Source: Ensifer adhaerens
Lineage (GTDB): Bacteria; Pseudomonadota; Alphaproteobacteria; Rhizobiales; Rhizobiaceae
NCBI RefSeq assembly: GCF_002940685.1
Contig: NZ_PNFP01000021.1
Coordinates: 1 to 64,000, forward strand
Length of the DNA stretch: 64,000 nucleotides
Reading direction: 5' to 3'
Shown here: positions 54,501 through 63,160 of the stretch, one piece after another
Position numbering within the stretch: the first letter of the stretch is position 1
How the letters are laid out: each line of letters opens with the position of its first letter
Notes under the pieces: generated by a model
The model's input: only the letters and a program-made list of their open reading frames with translations
Databases searched by the model: none
What the model was told of the DNA's origin: nothing
Position numbers and translations under genes: made by a program

Positions 54501-55605
54501 GGCATTGGGCCGCGGCATGCGCCTGACCGGATTGGCCGCCGACATCCGCAGCGAATGGCGCGCCGGCAACCGTGCGCGGTTGGCACGGCTCGTCGTCGTC
54601 GCCTTGGCGGCAGTCGCCATCGCCACCTTCGTCGGCTCGATCATGACCGGCGCCGCCGACGCGTCGCTCGCCAATGTCTGGCGCTGGCTGATCGGCGAGG
54701 CGGACCAGGCCTTGAGCATCCGCGACCGCATCATCATTCTCGATATCCGCCTTCCCCGCGCCGTGCTCGGCATGCTCGTCGGCGCCTCGCTCGCGGTTTC
54801 CGGCGTCGTCATGCAGGGGCTCTTCCGCAACCCGCTGGCCGATCCCGGCCTCGTCGGCGTCTCCTCGGGCGCAAGCCTCGGCGCGGTCCTGTTGATCGTG
54901 CTTGGAACCGCCACCTTCGGGCCGCTGTTTGCCCTGTTCGGTTTCTATGCACTGCCGGTGGCGGCCTTCTTCGGCGGCCTCGTCACGACGCTTTTGCTCT
55001 ACCGCATCGCCACGCGCGGCGGGCAGACCTCGATTGCCACCCTGCTTCTGGCGGGCATCGCGCTTGGCGCGCTGACCGGCGCCGTTACCGGCGTGCTCGT
55101 CTTCATGGCCGACGACAAGCAATTGCGCGACCTCACCTTCTGGGGCCTCGGATCGCTCGCCGGCGCCAACTGGACGAAGATCCTGGCGTCGGCGCCGATC
55201 ATCCTGCTTTCGCTCGCCGTCACGCCGTTCCTCGCCCGCGGCCTGAACGCGATCACGCTTGGCGAGGCGGCCGCCTTCCACATGGGCATCCCGGTGCAGC
55301 GGCTGAAGAACGTCGCGATCGTCAGCGTCGCGGCGGCGACCGGCGCGTCCGTTGCCGTCAGCGGCGGAATCGGCTTCGTCGGCATCGTCGTTCCGCATCT
55401 GCTGCGCCTCGTCATCGGCCCCGATCACCGCTACCTGCTGCCGGCTTCGGCCCTGCTCGGCGGCACGCTCCTGATCCTTGCCGACATGATCGCCCGCACC
55501 ATCGTTTCCCCGGCGGAGCTGCCCATCGGTATCGTCACCGCCTTTATCGGCGCGCCATTCTTCCTCTGGATCCTGCTGCGCGGCCGTTCGAACATGGGAC
55601 TGTGA
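54487..55605 (+). CDS. hmuU: HmuU, heme ABC transporter permease
   Basis: 372 residues from ATG 54487 (GAAGG upstream; a Met at 54460 is less supported), overlapping hmuT by 14 bp. FecCD-type, about ten helices: RLPRAVLGMLVGASLAVSGVVMQGLFRNPLADPGLVGVSSG-type region, and GFVGIVVPHLLRLVIGPDHR. Homodimer with HmuV. Confidence 0.95.
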   Translation: MPRSEALGRGMRLTGLAADIRSEWRAGNRARLARLVVVALAAVAIATFVGSIMTGAADASLANVWRWLIGEADQALSIRDRIIILDIRLPRAVLGMLVGASLAVSGVVMQGLFRNPLADPGLVGVSSGASLGAVLLIVLGTATFGPLFALFGFYALPVAAFFGGLVTTLLLYRIATRGGQTSIATLLLAGIALGALTGAVTGVLVFMADDKQLRDLTFWGLGSLAGANWTKILASAPIILLSLAVTPFLARGLNAITLGEAAAFHMGIPVQRLKNVAIVSVAAATGASVAVSGGIGFVGIVVPHLLRLVIGPDHRYLLPASALLGGTLLILADMIARTIVSPAELPIGIVTAFIGAPFFLWILLRGRSNMGL

Positions 55606-55613
55606 ACGAAGCC

Positions 55614-56405
55614 ATGATCAACGTTTCCAATCTCTCCGTCCGCCTCGGCGGACGACCGGTCCTTCACGGGGTCTCGCTCGAGGCCCGGCCCGGTGCGCTG
55701 ACGGCGATCGTCGGCCCGAACGGCTGCGGCAAGACCACCACGCTGAAGGCCATTTCCGGAGAGCTTGCGCCAGCGGGCGGGACGATCCGCATCAACGGCC
55801 GCGACCTGCGCGGCCTGAAGCCCTGGGAACTTGCGTCGATGCGCGGCGTGCTGCCGCAATCGACCGTCATCTCTTTCCCGTTCACCGTGCGCGAGGTCGT
55901 CCGGCTCGGCCTTGCTGCCGGTGCAAACGCCGATGCGGCCTTGCACGACCGGATCGCGGCGGAGGCGCTCGAAGCGGTCGATCTCGGTGGCTTTGCCGGC
56001 CGTTTCTACCAGGAACTGTCCGGTGGCGAGCAGCAGCGCGTGCAGCTTGCCCGCGTCCTATGCCAGATTTCCGAGCCCGTTACCGACGGCGAGCCGCGCT
56101 ATCTTCTCCTCGACGAGCCCGTCTCCAGCCTCGATATCCGCCATCAGCTCGGCATCATGCAACTCGCACGCAACTTTTGCGAACGCGGCGGCGGTGTCGT
56201 CGCCGTCATGCACGACCTCAATCTGACCGCCATGTTCGCCGACCATATGGTGATGATGAAGGCCGGCAAGGTCCGCGCCAGCGGCGCGCCCGCAGAGGTC
56301 CTGACGGACGAGACGATGGAAGCCGTCTTCGGCTGCCGCATGCGGGTGGGCGTCGCGCCTCCCGCGCCTGTGCCCTTCGTGCTGCCGCAGACCGCATCAC
56401 TCTGA
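55614..56405 (+). CDS. hmuV: HmuV, heme ABC transporter ATPase
   Basis: 263 residues from ATG 55614; GTG 55602, overlapping the hmuU stop, is an alternative. Walker A GPNGCGKTT, signature LSGGEQQRVQLARV, Walker B LLLDEPVSSLDIRHQ, H-loop MHDLNLT. Last gene of hemP-hmuSTUV. Confidence 0.95.
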   Translation: MINVSNLSVRLGGRPVLHGVSLEARPGALTAIVGPNGCGKTTTLKAISGELAPAGGTIRINGRDLRGLKPWELASMRGVLPQSTVISFPFTVREVVRLGLAAGANADAALHDRIAAEALEAVDLGGFAGRFYQELSGGEQQRVQLARVLCQISEPVTDGEPRYLLLDEPVSSLDIRHQLGIMQLARNFCERGGGVVAVMHDLNLTAMFADHMVMMKAGKVRASGAPAEVLTDETMEAVFGCRMRVGVAPPAPVPFVLPQTASL

Positions 56406-56475
56406 GACCAGGCACGGGCCGGGCAAGCCCCTCGCCCAGCCCTGGATCTTCCCTGGGCCAACATCAAGATTTGTC

Positions 56476-56500
56476 GAAACAATTTCCGCACTTGCGCGTT
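56476..56500 (+). promoter_or_regulatory. Possible EcfG (RpoE2) promoter of the DUF883 gene
   Basis: GAAAC-N16-CGTT differs from the EcfG consensus GGAAC-N16/17-CGTT at one -35 position, 103 bp before the DUF883 gene. Membrane-anchored DUF883 proteins often belong to the general stress regulon, so the match is plausible but weak. The rest of the 198-bp gap shows nothing else. Confidence 0.35.
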
Positions 56501-56603
56501 GTCCTCCCGAAGCGCCGGCGCAAGCTTGCAGTTGTGCGCGCCGGTTTGACCAGGAAGCGCCGACCGTTCGCGGCCGGCGCATGTGTGAAAGGGAGTATTC
56601 GTC

Positions 56604-56969
56604 ATGGCATCAGGCCTCTTCTCCGGTTCGAGCGCGCGTTCGACCAAAAACGGCAAGCTCGCGGACATCTCCGTCGAGGAACAGCTGAGTGAGCTTCGCG
56701 ACGACGTCGCAACGCTCGTTGCCTTGCTGGCCGACCGCGGATCGGCGGCATCGAAGCAGGCGCGCAGCAAGGCTCATGACGCGCGCGAGCAGGCCGAAGC
56801 GAGCGTCAGCGAACTCTTGGCGAGCGGCGAAGAACTGCTTGCTGAACTTCGCGGCCGCTACTCCGGGACGGAGAAGCAAGTCCGCCAGGCCGTGCGCGAG
56901 CACCCGATTGCGACACTTGGCGCCGCCGCCCTGATCGGCCTCGCCGTCGCGGCACTTCTCCGTCGCTGA
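56604..56969 (+). CDS. DUF883/ElaB/YqjD-type membrane-anchored protein
   Basis: 121 residues. Long amphipathic, coiled-coil-like centre (DISVEEQLSELRDDVATLVA ... KQARSKAHDAREQAEASVSE) and a C-terminal single membrane segment (HPIATLGAAALIGLAVAALL) ending RR. ElaB/YqjD-type proteins bind ribosomes at the membrane in E. coli in stationary phase; here the role is unproven. Followed 73 bp on by another small membrane protein, perhaps co-transcribed. Confidence 0.85.
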   Translation: MASGLFSGSSARSTKNGKLADISVEEQLSELRDDVATLVALLADRGSAASKQARSKAHDAREQAEASVSELLASGEELLAELRGRYSGTEKQVRQAVREHPIATLGAAALIGLAVAALLRR

Positions 56970-57042
56970 ACATGACGTGGGCCGATAAAGCGGACGGGCG
57001 GTTACCACCCCGCCTGTCCCGACCGACGATCGGGGGAAATGA

Positions 57043-57474
57043 ATGGGACCATTGACGGCAGCCCTCTCCGCGCTCCTGGCCGCCGATATCGGTGCAACGG
57101 CAGCGCGCGTGAAACGCAACGCGGTCCTATGGGGCATCATAGGATTGCTGCTTGTCACCGCCTATGTCTTCGGCCTCGCAGCCACATACCTCTATCTCAG
57201 CGCGCTATACAGTCCGGTCGCTGCCTCCGCCGCGATCGCGATCGCGTTTTTCGTGACCGCGCTGGTGCTGTTCGGCATCATGGCCATGCTGCAAGGTCGC
57301 GACCGCCGCCTGGCCGAAGAACGCCGCCGCCGCAGACAGATGCAAACCAATCTGACCCTGATTGCCGCGGCGGGCATCCTGCGCAAACAGCCGCTGCTCG
57401 CTGTGGCTACGGCCCTTGCGATCGGTGCACTCGTCGGAACCGGCAAACGGCGCGAGCGCCGACGTGACGACTGA
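57043..57474 (+). CDS. Small membrane protein, YqjE-like in context
   Basis: 143 residues with hydrophobic segments around 29-54 and 61-84, a strongly basic region (DRRLAEERRRRRQMQ), then a third hydrophobic stretch and a basic tail. It resembles proteins that follow DUF883 genes in proteobacteria (YqjD-YqjE-YqjK arrangement). Role unknown. ATG 57043 is preceded by GGGGGAAATGA. Confidence 0.72.
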   Translation: MGPLTAALSALLAADIGATAARVKRNAVLWGIIGLLLVTAYVFGLAATYLYLSALYSPVAASAAIAIAFFVTALVLFGIMAMLQGRDRRLAEERRRRRQMQTNLTLIAAAGILRKQPLLAVATALAIGALVGTGKRRERRRDD

Positions 57475-57589
57475 CCTTCAAGCAAGGCTTCCCAAACCAG
57501 TCGCGACCTTTCCCGCCGGGGACGTTGGTGCCTGGCCGGAAAGCCTTGCACGCTTGCGCCTGTCGGCCATTCCGGCGGCGGTCAACGCT

Positions 57590-59092
57590 CTAAAGAGGCA
57601 GGCGGATGAGCGCGGTGACGCCGGCTGGCAGGTACTCCACCTTGACCGAGCTGCCCAATACCTTGTCGAGGCTGCGCTCGATCAGGATCGAGCCGAAGCC
57701 GCGTCGCTTCGGCTCGCGCACCGGCGGTCCGCCGACTTCGGTCCAGGTGAGATGAAGAACGTTGTCGCCATCCTCGACCATGTTGCGCGCCGTCAGCACC
57801 ACCTTCCCCTTCGGCACCGATAGCGACCCGTATTTGACGGCATTGGTCGCAAGCTCGTGCAGAACCAGACCGAGGCCAACCGCCTGGTCGGGGCCGAGCG
57901 ATATCTCGTCCTTGTGGATCTCGATCTGCTCCGCATAGCAGTTGACATGCGGCAGCAACTGCTTTGCGATCAGGTCGGCGAGCCGAATGGTGCCCCATTC
58001 GTGATCCGAAAGCAGGCCGTGCGCTTCGGAGATCGCCTGCAATCGCCCGGCAAAGGCGGTCATGAACTCGGCCGGATCGCTCGTCTGGCGCAATGTCTGG
58101 CGGGCGAGCGATTGCAGCATCGCGAGCGTGTTCTTGACCCGGTGGTTGAGCTCCTTCAGCAGGAGCCGGGTGCGCTGCACCGAAGCCTGCTGGTCGGTGA
58201 CATCGATCGTGACGCCGATGAACGTCAACGGATTGCCCTTGGCGTCGCGGTCGTGCACGCGTCCGCGCCCAAGCAGCCAACGGCCGGTGTCGCCGACCCG
58301 GAACATGCCGTCGTACTCGTCGTCGGCCTTCATCGCCTGGCGCAGCTTGGAAAAAGTCGCACCGCGGTCGTCGAGATGGATGGCACCGAAAATCTCGCGC
58401 GCGCCGACGAAACTGTCGGCCGGCAGGCCGAACATGCGTTTCATCGCGCTGTTGCCGGCGATCGCCCCGGAGCGGATATCCCACAGCCAACTGCCGATGT
58501 TCGCCGCTTCGAGCGCCATGGCGTGGCGCTGCTCCTCGCGCGAAAGCGCTGCCTCTTTCAGCGCGCGCCGGCGCGCCTCGTCCTTGATCTTGAAGAGGGA
58601 AGCGGCGAGATCGGCGAGCCGGCCCAGCTGGTCCATCAACGCTTGCGCCACGTTGGCGCGCGGCTTGTCGTCGAGAACGCAGACGGTGCCGACGGCCTGT
58701 CCATCGAGAACGATCGGCGCTCCGGCATAAAAACGCAGGAAGGGCGGCCCCACGACCCGCGCGCGCCGCATGAACCGCGGATCAGCCGATGCGTCGAGCA
58801 CGACGAGACGGGCATCGGCCTCGGCCGCCACCTGCACGCAGAAGGATTCCTCCGATGAAGCCCGGGTCTCGTCGGTTCCGACGGCGGCCTTGAACCACTG
58901 CCATTCGCGGTCGATCAACGTCACCAAGGCGATCGGCGCGTCGAAGAGGCCGGCAGCGATTTCAACGATGCCGTCGAAGTCCCGATCCGGCACCGCCATG
59001 TCGGGCACGGTCGCATGCAGGACGCTCAGGCGCTCGGGCGCGTCGAGCAGTCTCATGGCGGGCGGGTCTGTCGTTTCTGTCCTCATGCGCAT
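57590..59092 (-). CDS. GAF-PAS-HWE sensor histidine kinase (RsiC-like)
   Basis: 500 residues. N-terminal GAF domain (about 35-165: VTLIDREWQWFKAAVG), PAS (about 185-310: GSWLWDIRSGAIAGN), then HWE/HisKA_2 dimerisation with the phospho-His in LKELNHRVKNTLAML, and an ATPase domain with LVLHELATNAVKYGSLS and WTE. No membrane segment, so a cytoplasmic sensor (N-terminal residues MRMRTETT). In S. meliloti the kinase beside rpoE2 (RsiC) phosphorylates the PhyR-type regulator; location and domain type match. Confidence 0.9.
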   Translation of the reverse strand: MRMRTETTDPPAMRLLDAPERLSVLHATVPDMAVPDRDFDGIVEIAAGLFDAPIALVTLIDREWQWFKAAVGTDETRASSEESFCVQVAAEADARLVVLDASADPRFMRRARVVGPPFLRFYAGAPIVLDGQAVGTVCVLDDKPRANVAQALMDQLGRLADLAASLFKIKDEARRRALKEAALSREEQRHAMALEAANIGSWLWDIRSGAIAGNSAMKRMFGLPADSFVGAREIFGAIHLDDRGATFSKLRQAMKADDEYDGMFRVGDTGRWLLGRGRVHDRDAKGNPLTFIGVTIDVTDQQASVQRTRLLLKELNHRVKNTLAMLQSLARQTLRQTSDPAEFMTAFAGRLQAISEAHGLLSDHEWGTIRLADLIAKQLLPHVNCYAEQIEIHKDEISLGPDQAVGLGLVLHELATNAVKYGSLSVPKGKVVLTARNMVEDGDNVLHLTWTEVGGPPVREPKRRGFGSILIERSLDKVLGSSVKVEYLPAGVTALIRLPL

Positions 59093-59290
59093 CCGGTCTC
59101 AATTCCCATCGGAGCGGGCTGGGGCATCCCTTGTGGACCGCACCCGCATCTCGCTCGGTTCTGGGCGTATCGACCCAAAATCGTCATGATTGCGCTCTGC
59201 CGCCACCAGCCGCCGTCCCTCTCGGGGTCAAGCCGTCAGTGAAAGCAGGACACCGCCGCTTTTGCAACGGTGCCCGGTTCGAAAGTTTCC

Positions 59291-59845
59291 TCAGGAAACA
59301 AAGGCGCGCGACGTGATCGGGGCCGACGTCTCGTCCGGGCCGTAGTCGTTTTCGCCCTTCACCTGAAGGATGTCCTGCAAGCGCTGGCGCGCGCGGTTCA
59401 CGCGGCTCTTGATGGTTCCGAGCGCGCAGCCGCAGATCGTCGCCGCTTCCTCGTAGGAAAAGCCGGAGGCGCCCACGAGGATGATCGCTTCACGCTGGTC
59501 GGGCGGCAGCATCTCCAGCGCCTTGCGGAAATCCTGCAGGTCCAGCGAGCCGTATTGCTCGGGGTGATGGGCCAGGGACTCGGTGAAATGTCCGTCGCTG
59601 TCCTGAACCTCGCGCCCGCGCTTGCGCATCTGGCTGTAGAGCTCGTTGCGCAGGATGGTGAAGAGCCAGGCCTTCATGTTGGTGCCCATCTCGAAGTGGT
59701 CCTGCTTTGCCCAGGCCTTCATGATCGTGTCCTGAACCAGGTCGTCGGCACGGTCGTGACGGCCGATCAGCGACATGGCGAAGGCGCGAAGGCTCGGCAA
59801 CGCGGCCAGCATCTCACGCTTGAAATCATTCTTTTCGGATGACAT
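59291..59845 (-). CDS. rpoE2: EcfG-family sigma factor RpoE2, general stress response
   Basis: 184 residues. Sigma region 2 (FAMSLIGRHDRADDLVQDTIMKAWAKQDHF) and region 4 (LPPDQREAIILVGASGFSYEEAATICGCALGTIKSRVNRAR), the ECF15/EcfG pattern. It is held inactive by NepR and released when phosphorylated PhyR captures NepR. The gene follows nepR with an 8-bp gap, transcribed from an EcfG-type promoter, so it is autoregulated. Confidence 0.95.
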   Translation of the reverse strand: MSSEKNDFKREMLAALPSLRAFAMSLIGRHDRADDLVQDTIMKAWAKQDHFEMGTNMKAWLFTILRNELYSQMRKRGREVQDSDGHFTESLAHHPEQYGSLDLQDFRKALEMLPPDQREAIILVGASGFSYEEAATICGCALGTIKSRVNRARQRLQDILQVKGENDYGPDETSAPITSRAFVS

Positions 59846-59853
59846 TCCGGTAC

Positions 59854-60039
59854 TTACTCCCTGCCCTGCAGCGCCGATTGCTGCTCGGCCGCGTCGAGTT
59901 TTTCCAGAAGATCGAGAAAACGCGCGGGTATCGCCTCTTCCTGCACGGACTGATAGAGCGCCTTCAGCTTCGCTGCGATTTGCGCATTCGGATCTAAGGT
60001 CGTGCCGGTGGTCCGCCCTGCCCCTGTTTTATGTTTCAT
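59854..60039 (-). CDS. nepR: NepR anti-sigma factor (RsiA1-like)
   Basis: 61 residues from ATG 60039 (in-frame TTG at 60045 also possible). The NepR core NAQIAAKLKALYQSVQEEAIPARFLDLLEKLDAAE forms two helices that clamp RpoE2. Precedes rpoE2 in the same operon and is divergent from phyR, the standard alphaproteobacterial arrangement. Confidence 0.93.
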   Translation of the reverse strand: MKHKTGAGRTTGTTLDPNAQIAAKLKALYQSVQEEAIPARFLDLLEKLDAAEQQSALQGRE

Positions 60040-60095
60040 TTTCAATCTGTCGCCTTCAACTGTCCATAATCGCCAAGACTGTCCATAGCCGCCTT

Positions 60096-60121
60096 AACGC
60101 CGCTGAAAATTGAAATGTTCC
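60096..60121 (-). promoter_or_regulatory. EcfG-type promoter of nepR-rpoE2
   Basis: Read on the minus strand: GGAAC (60121-60117), 17-nt spacer, CGTT (60099-60096), a perfect EcfG consensus. It lies 57 bp upstream of nepR. Confidence 0.85.
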
Positions 60122-60126
60122 CTCGC

Positions 60127-60151
60127 GGAACCTTTTTTTACGAAGAACGTT
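60127..60151 (+). promoter_or_regulatory. EcfG-type promoter of phyR
   Basis: GGAAC (60127-60131), 16-nt spacer, CGTT (60148-60151), perfect EcfG consensus on the plus strand. Its -35 is only 5 bp from the -35 of the divergent nepR promoter, so the two promoters share one short regulatory core. Confidence 0.85.
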
Positions 60152-60193
60152 CTCGCAACGTCACCGTAAAACGATTTTCGAGGGAGTTCCTCT

Positions 60194-60988
60194 ATGACAT
60201 TGTCCACGCGGATCGCACCGCTCCTGCCGTATCTGCGCCGCTATTCACGCGCGCTGACCGGTTCGCAGACATCAGGCGACGCCTATGTGGCCGCCGTTCT
60301 CGAAGCGCTGATCGCCGACACGTCGATTTTCCCCGAAGCAAGCAATGATCGCGTTGGCCTGTTCCGCCTGTTCACCTCGCTCTTCGGTTCCTCGTCCGTG
60401 CTTGTCCCGGAACCGGTCTCTCCGTTTGCCTGGGAACAGCGCGCGTCGATCAATCTCGCAACCGTCTCGCCCCTTGCCCGCCAGGCTTTCCTCCTGGTCT
60501 CGGTCGAAGGGTTCCGGCCGGAAGAAGCGGCCGAAGTTCTCGATCTCAGCACCGACAAGGTCGGCGGCCTCCTGGACCGCGCCTCGCAGGAAATCTCGCG
60601 CCAGGTTGCGACCGATATCATGATCATCGAGGACGAGCCGCTGATCGCCATCGACATCGAACAGATGGTCGAAAGCCTCGGCCATCGCGTCACCGGCATC
60701 GCCCGCACGCGCGACGAAGCGATCGCGCTCTACAAGAAGACCCGCCCCAGCATGGTGCTCGCCGACATTCAGCTTGCCGACGGCAGCTCCGGCATCGACG
60801 CGGTCAACGATATCCTGAAGACGAGCGCCATTCCGGTGATCTTCATCACCGCCTTCCCGGAGCGGCTCTTGACCGGCGAACGGCCGGAACCGACCTTCCT
60901 AGTCACCAAACCGTTCAATCCGGACATGGTCAAGGCGCTGATCAGCCAGGCCCTGTTCTTCAACGAATCCACCAAGGCGGCGGCCTGA
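60194..60988 (+). CDS. phyR: PhyR response regulator (RsiB1-like anti-anti-sigma)
   Basis: 264 residues. The N-terminal half is a sigma-factor mimic (region 2/4-like, residues 1-135) and the C-terminal half a receiver domain with phosphoacceptor D191 (MVLADIQLADGSSG), Asp pair IIEDEP and the Lys of LVTKPFNP. On phosphorylation it binds NepR and frees RpoE2. Divergent from nepR-rpoE2, with an EcfG promoter of its own. Confidence 0.95.
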   Translation: MTLSTRIAPLLPYLRRYSRALTGSQTSGDAYVAAVLEALIADTSIFPEASNDRVGLFRLFTSLFGSSSVLVPEPVSPFAWEQRASINLATVSPLARQAFLLVSVEGFRPEEAAEVLDLSTDKVGGLLDRASQEISRQVATDIMIIEDEPLIAIDIEQMVESLGHRVTGIARTRDEAIALYKKTRPSMVLADIQLADGSSGIDAVNDILKTSAIPVIFITAFPERLLTGERPEPTFLVTKPFNPDMVKALISQALFFNESTKAAA

Positions 60989-61051
60989 GTGCGACGGCAT
61001 GCCTCCTTTGACGTAACCAGTCAAAGGACAAGACCTGCCGTCCTATGAAGC

Positions 61052-61100
61052 CCGGCAGCGGCGGGCATCCGAAAGGGTGTTCGCCGCTGCCGGTCGTTTT
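61052..61100 (+). terminator. Intrinsic terminator after phyR
   Basis: CCGGCAGCGGCG (61052-61063) pairs with CGCCGCTGCCGG (61082-61093), a perfect 12-bp stem with an 18-base loop, followed by TCGTTTTG. It ends phyR transcription. Confidence 0.8.
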
Positions 61101-61248
61101 GCGTTTGCTTTTGACGAAACAACCCGATCGTCCTGACCGGATCTAACCGTCATCATTTCAGCACCGATCCGGCGAGTTCACCGTCGCTCTTTTGCCGTGC
61201 CGCAGCCGTTGCCGAATGAGATGCGAAGGCAGCTCCCAGAAACACAAC

Positions 61249-61308
61249 AGCCAGTGCCGAGGGAAGGCACTGGCTGGTATGTGCAACTCACTCGGGGAGT
61301 GTGAGTTG
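61249..61308. ncRNA. Two adjacent hairpins in the phyR/FGGY gap, possible small RNA
   Basis: A perfect 10-bp stem (AGCCAGTGCC/GGCACTGGCT, 61249-61275) is followed 8 bases on by an 8-bp stem (CAACTCAC/GTGAGTTG, 61284-61308). They lie in the 443-bp gap between phyR and the FGGY kinase, well past the phyR terminator. Neither ends in a T-run. This could be a structured RNA, or the 3' part of the convergent FGGY operon message; no known RNA family recognised. Confidence 0.35.
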
Positions 61309-61431
61309 TAGGCCGGCGGTCTGCCTCCGGCGCGGCATTGGGGGCTATGCGCGCCACCGTCCGGTCAAAGTCAAAATGCGCGACACGGCAAAAGGTTCCA
61401 TGGCCCGCGACAACCTTTTTGGCGGCCGTCG

Positions 61432-63015
61432 TCACGGCATCTTGTCGAGTTCGTCACGGTGGCGATAGAGCGCCAGGAAGCGGCGGTAATCGCGATCATA
61501 GGCGTCGCGAACCGCCGGGTTCGGCAAGCGCTCGTGCCCGTCCGATGCCATTTCAGCGCCGGCCGCAGCAAGGTCCGCATGCATGCCACCGGCCACCGCC
61601 GCCGCCATTGCCGTTCCGAGCAGCACCGCATCCGGCGCATCCGGCGCAACGACACGGCAGCCGGTAACGTCGCAATAGAGCTCCATCAGCAGCGCATTGC
61701 GAACGTGGCCGCCGGTCACGTGCAGCGTGTCGAGCTGGTAGCCGACCTCCCGCATCATCTCCAGGATATGGCGGATCCCGAGCGCGATCGCGACGCAGGT
61801 GCGCCAGTAGAGTCGGCAAAGCGCATCGAAGGAGGAATCGAGCGGCAGGCCGCTGATGACGCCGAGGCCATGGGGATCGGCAAGCGGCGAACGGTTGCCG
61901 TGGAAATCGGGCAGCACATGCAGCCGATCGGCAAAGGCAACCCCCTGTTCGGCACGCAGTTCCTGAACCCGCGCAATGATCCGCCCATGGGTTTCGGCGG
62001 TCGGCTCAAGGCCCCCGCCATGCAGCCTGACGATATGGTCGAGCAGCGCGCCGGTCGCCGACTGCCCGCCCTCGATCAGCCAGGCGCCGGGAAGAACCGC
62101 TTCAAAGTAAGGCCCCCACATGCCGAAGCCGGGTTTCATGTCCTTGGAAAAGGCGACGATGCAGCTCGACGTTCCGGCAATCAGCGCCAGCTGCCTTTCA
62201 AGCTTCTCCGGCTTGCCGATGAACCCGCCGACGACGCCGAGCGCGCCGGCATAGGCGTCGATCAGGCCGGGCGCCACCTGGCAGGCTTCGTCGAGTCCGA
62301 GTTCGGCTGCAGCAGCAGCGCTCAAGCGACCGACCGAACTTCCGATCGGCAGGCTTTCCTCCGGCAGCCCGCCGCGCTCGACGAGATCCTCAAGTCCGAT
62401 CTTTGCGAGATAGTCGGGCTGCCAGCCGCGCTTCTCATGCGCCAGGTAGTTCCATTTGGCCGTCAGCGTGCAGCGCGAACGCGCCGCACTGCCGGTCGCC
62501 CGCCAGGAAAGATAGTCGGCGAGATCGAAGAAGAAGCCCGCCTTCTGCCATTGCTCAGGCAGGTTGCGCTTCAGCCACATGAGCTTCGGCGTTTCCATTT
62601 CCGGCGACATCACGCGTCCGGAAAAATCGAGCACCGGATGGCCGGTCGCGGTGACGAAGTCCGCCTCGGCGAGCGCCCGGTGGTCGAGCCAGACGATCGT
62701 GTCCCAGCGCGCCTCACCCTTGCGGTTGACCGAGAGCGGCTTGCCCTCGCGGTCGCGCACCACCAGCGAGCAGGTGGCATCGAAGCCGATCGCCGCAATG
62801 CTTTGCGCGATGATCCCGGCCTTCTCCTTCGCCGCCCTGACCGCGCCGCAGACGGCGCGCCAGATATCTTCGGAATCGTGCTCGGCGTGGTTTTCTTCCG
62901 GACGGTTCATGGCGATCGGCAGGTCGTGACGCGCAAGCAGCCTGCCCTTGCCGTCAAAAATACCGGCGCGCGCACTGCCGGTACCGACATCGACCGCAAC
63001 GACGAATTCACGCAT
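61432..63015 (-). CDS. FGGY-family carbohydrate kinase (ribulokinase-like)
   Basis: 527 residues from ATG 63015. N-terminal FGGY motif VAVDVGTGSARAGIFD (ATP phosphate loop), catalytic Asp in GLIDAYAGALG, and C-terminal VTGGHVRNALL. The sequence is the FGGY group related to D-ribulokinases and pentulose kinases. In S. meliloti a FGGY kinase gene follows a HAD gene and mtlK in the polyol (smo) locus; the same order is seen here. Substrate (xylulose, ribulose or a related ketose) is not certain. Confidence 0.9.
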   Translation of the reverse strand: MREFVVAVDVGTGSARAGIFDGKGRLLARHDLPIAMNRPEENHAEHDSEDIWRAVCGAVRAAKEKAGIIAQSIAAIGFDATCSLVVRDREGKPLSVNRKGEARWDTIVWLDHRALAEADFVTATGHPVLDFSGRVMSPEMETPKLMWLKRNLPEQWQKAGFFFDLADYLSWRATGSAARSRCTLTAKWNYLAHEKRGWQPDYLAKIGLEDLVERGGLPEESLPIGSSVGRLSAAAAAELGLDEACQVAPGLIDAYAGALGVVGGFIGKPEKLERQLALIAGTSSCIVAFSKDMKPGFGMWGPYFEAVLPGAWLIEGGQSATGALLDHIVRLHGGGLEPTAETHGRIIARVQELRAEQGVAFADRLHVLPDFHGNRSPLADPHGLGVISGLPLDSSFDALCRLYWRTCVAIALGIRHILEMMREVGYQLDTLHVTGGHVRNALLMELYCDVTGCRVVAPDAPDAVLLGTAMAAAVAGGMHADLAAAGAEMASDGHERLPNPAVRDAYDRDYRRFLALYRHRDELDKMP

Positions 63016-63160
63016 CAAAGAAAGTCTCCGCCCCCAAGATCACGATGATTTGGGGTCCATTCGACCCAATCACAACCGTGATCGATTGTCATGAAGGAGA
63101 GCGGAAGTGCAGGCGGAAAACCGCGCACAAGTTCCTCGTCCCGCTCCCGTTTCGTCCCTG

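Noticed and set aside
59266-59290. EcfG promoter for the histidine kinase
   Set aside because: Only GGAAA-N16-CGTT, one mismatch at the -35 and abutting the rpoE2 stop; too weak to list as a feature.
61178-61435. 85-codon minus-strand open frame in the phyR-FGGY gap
   Set aside because: No ribosome site, odd Cys/Thr composition, and it crosses the two hairpins; more likely non-coding.
61459-63048. 529-codon plus-strand frame over the FGGY kinase
   Set aside because: Antisense shadow of a conserved kinase; Arg/Ala/Asp-rich with no domain.
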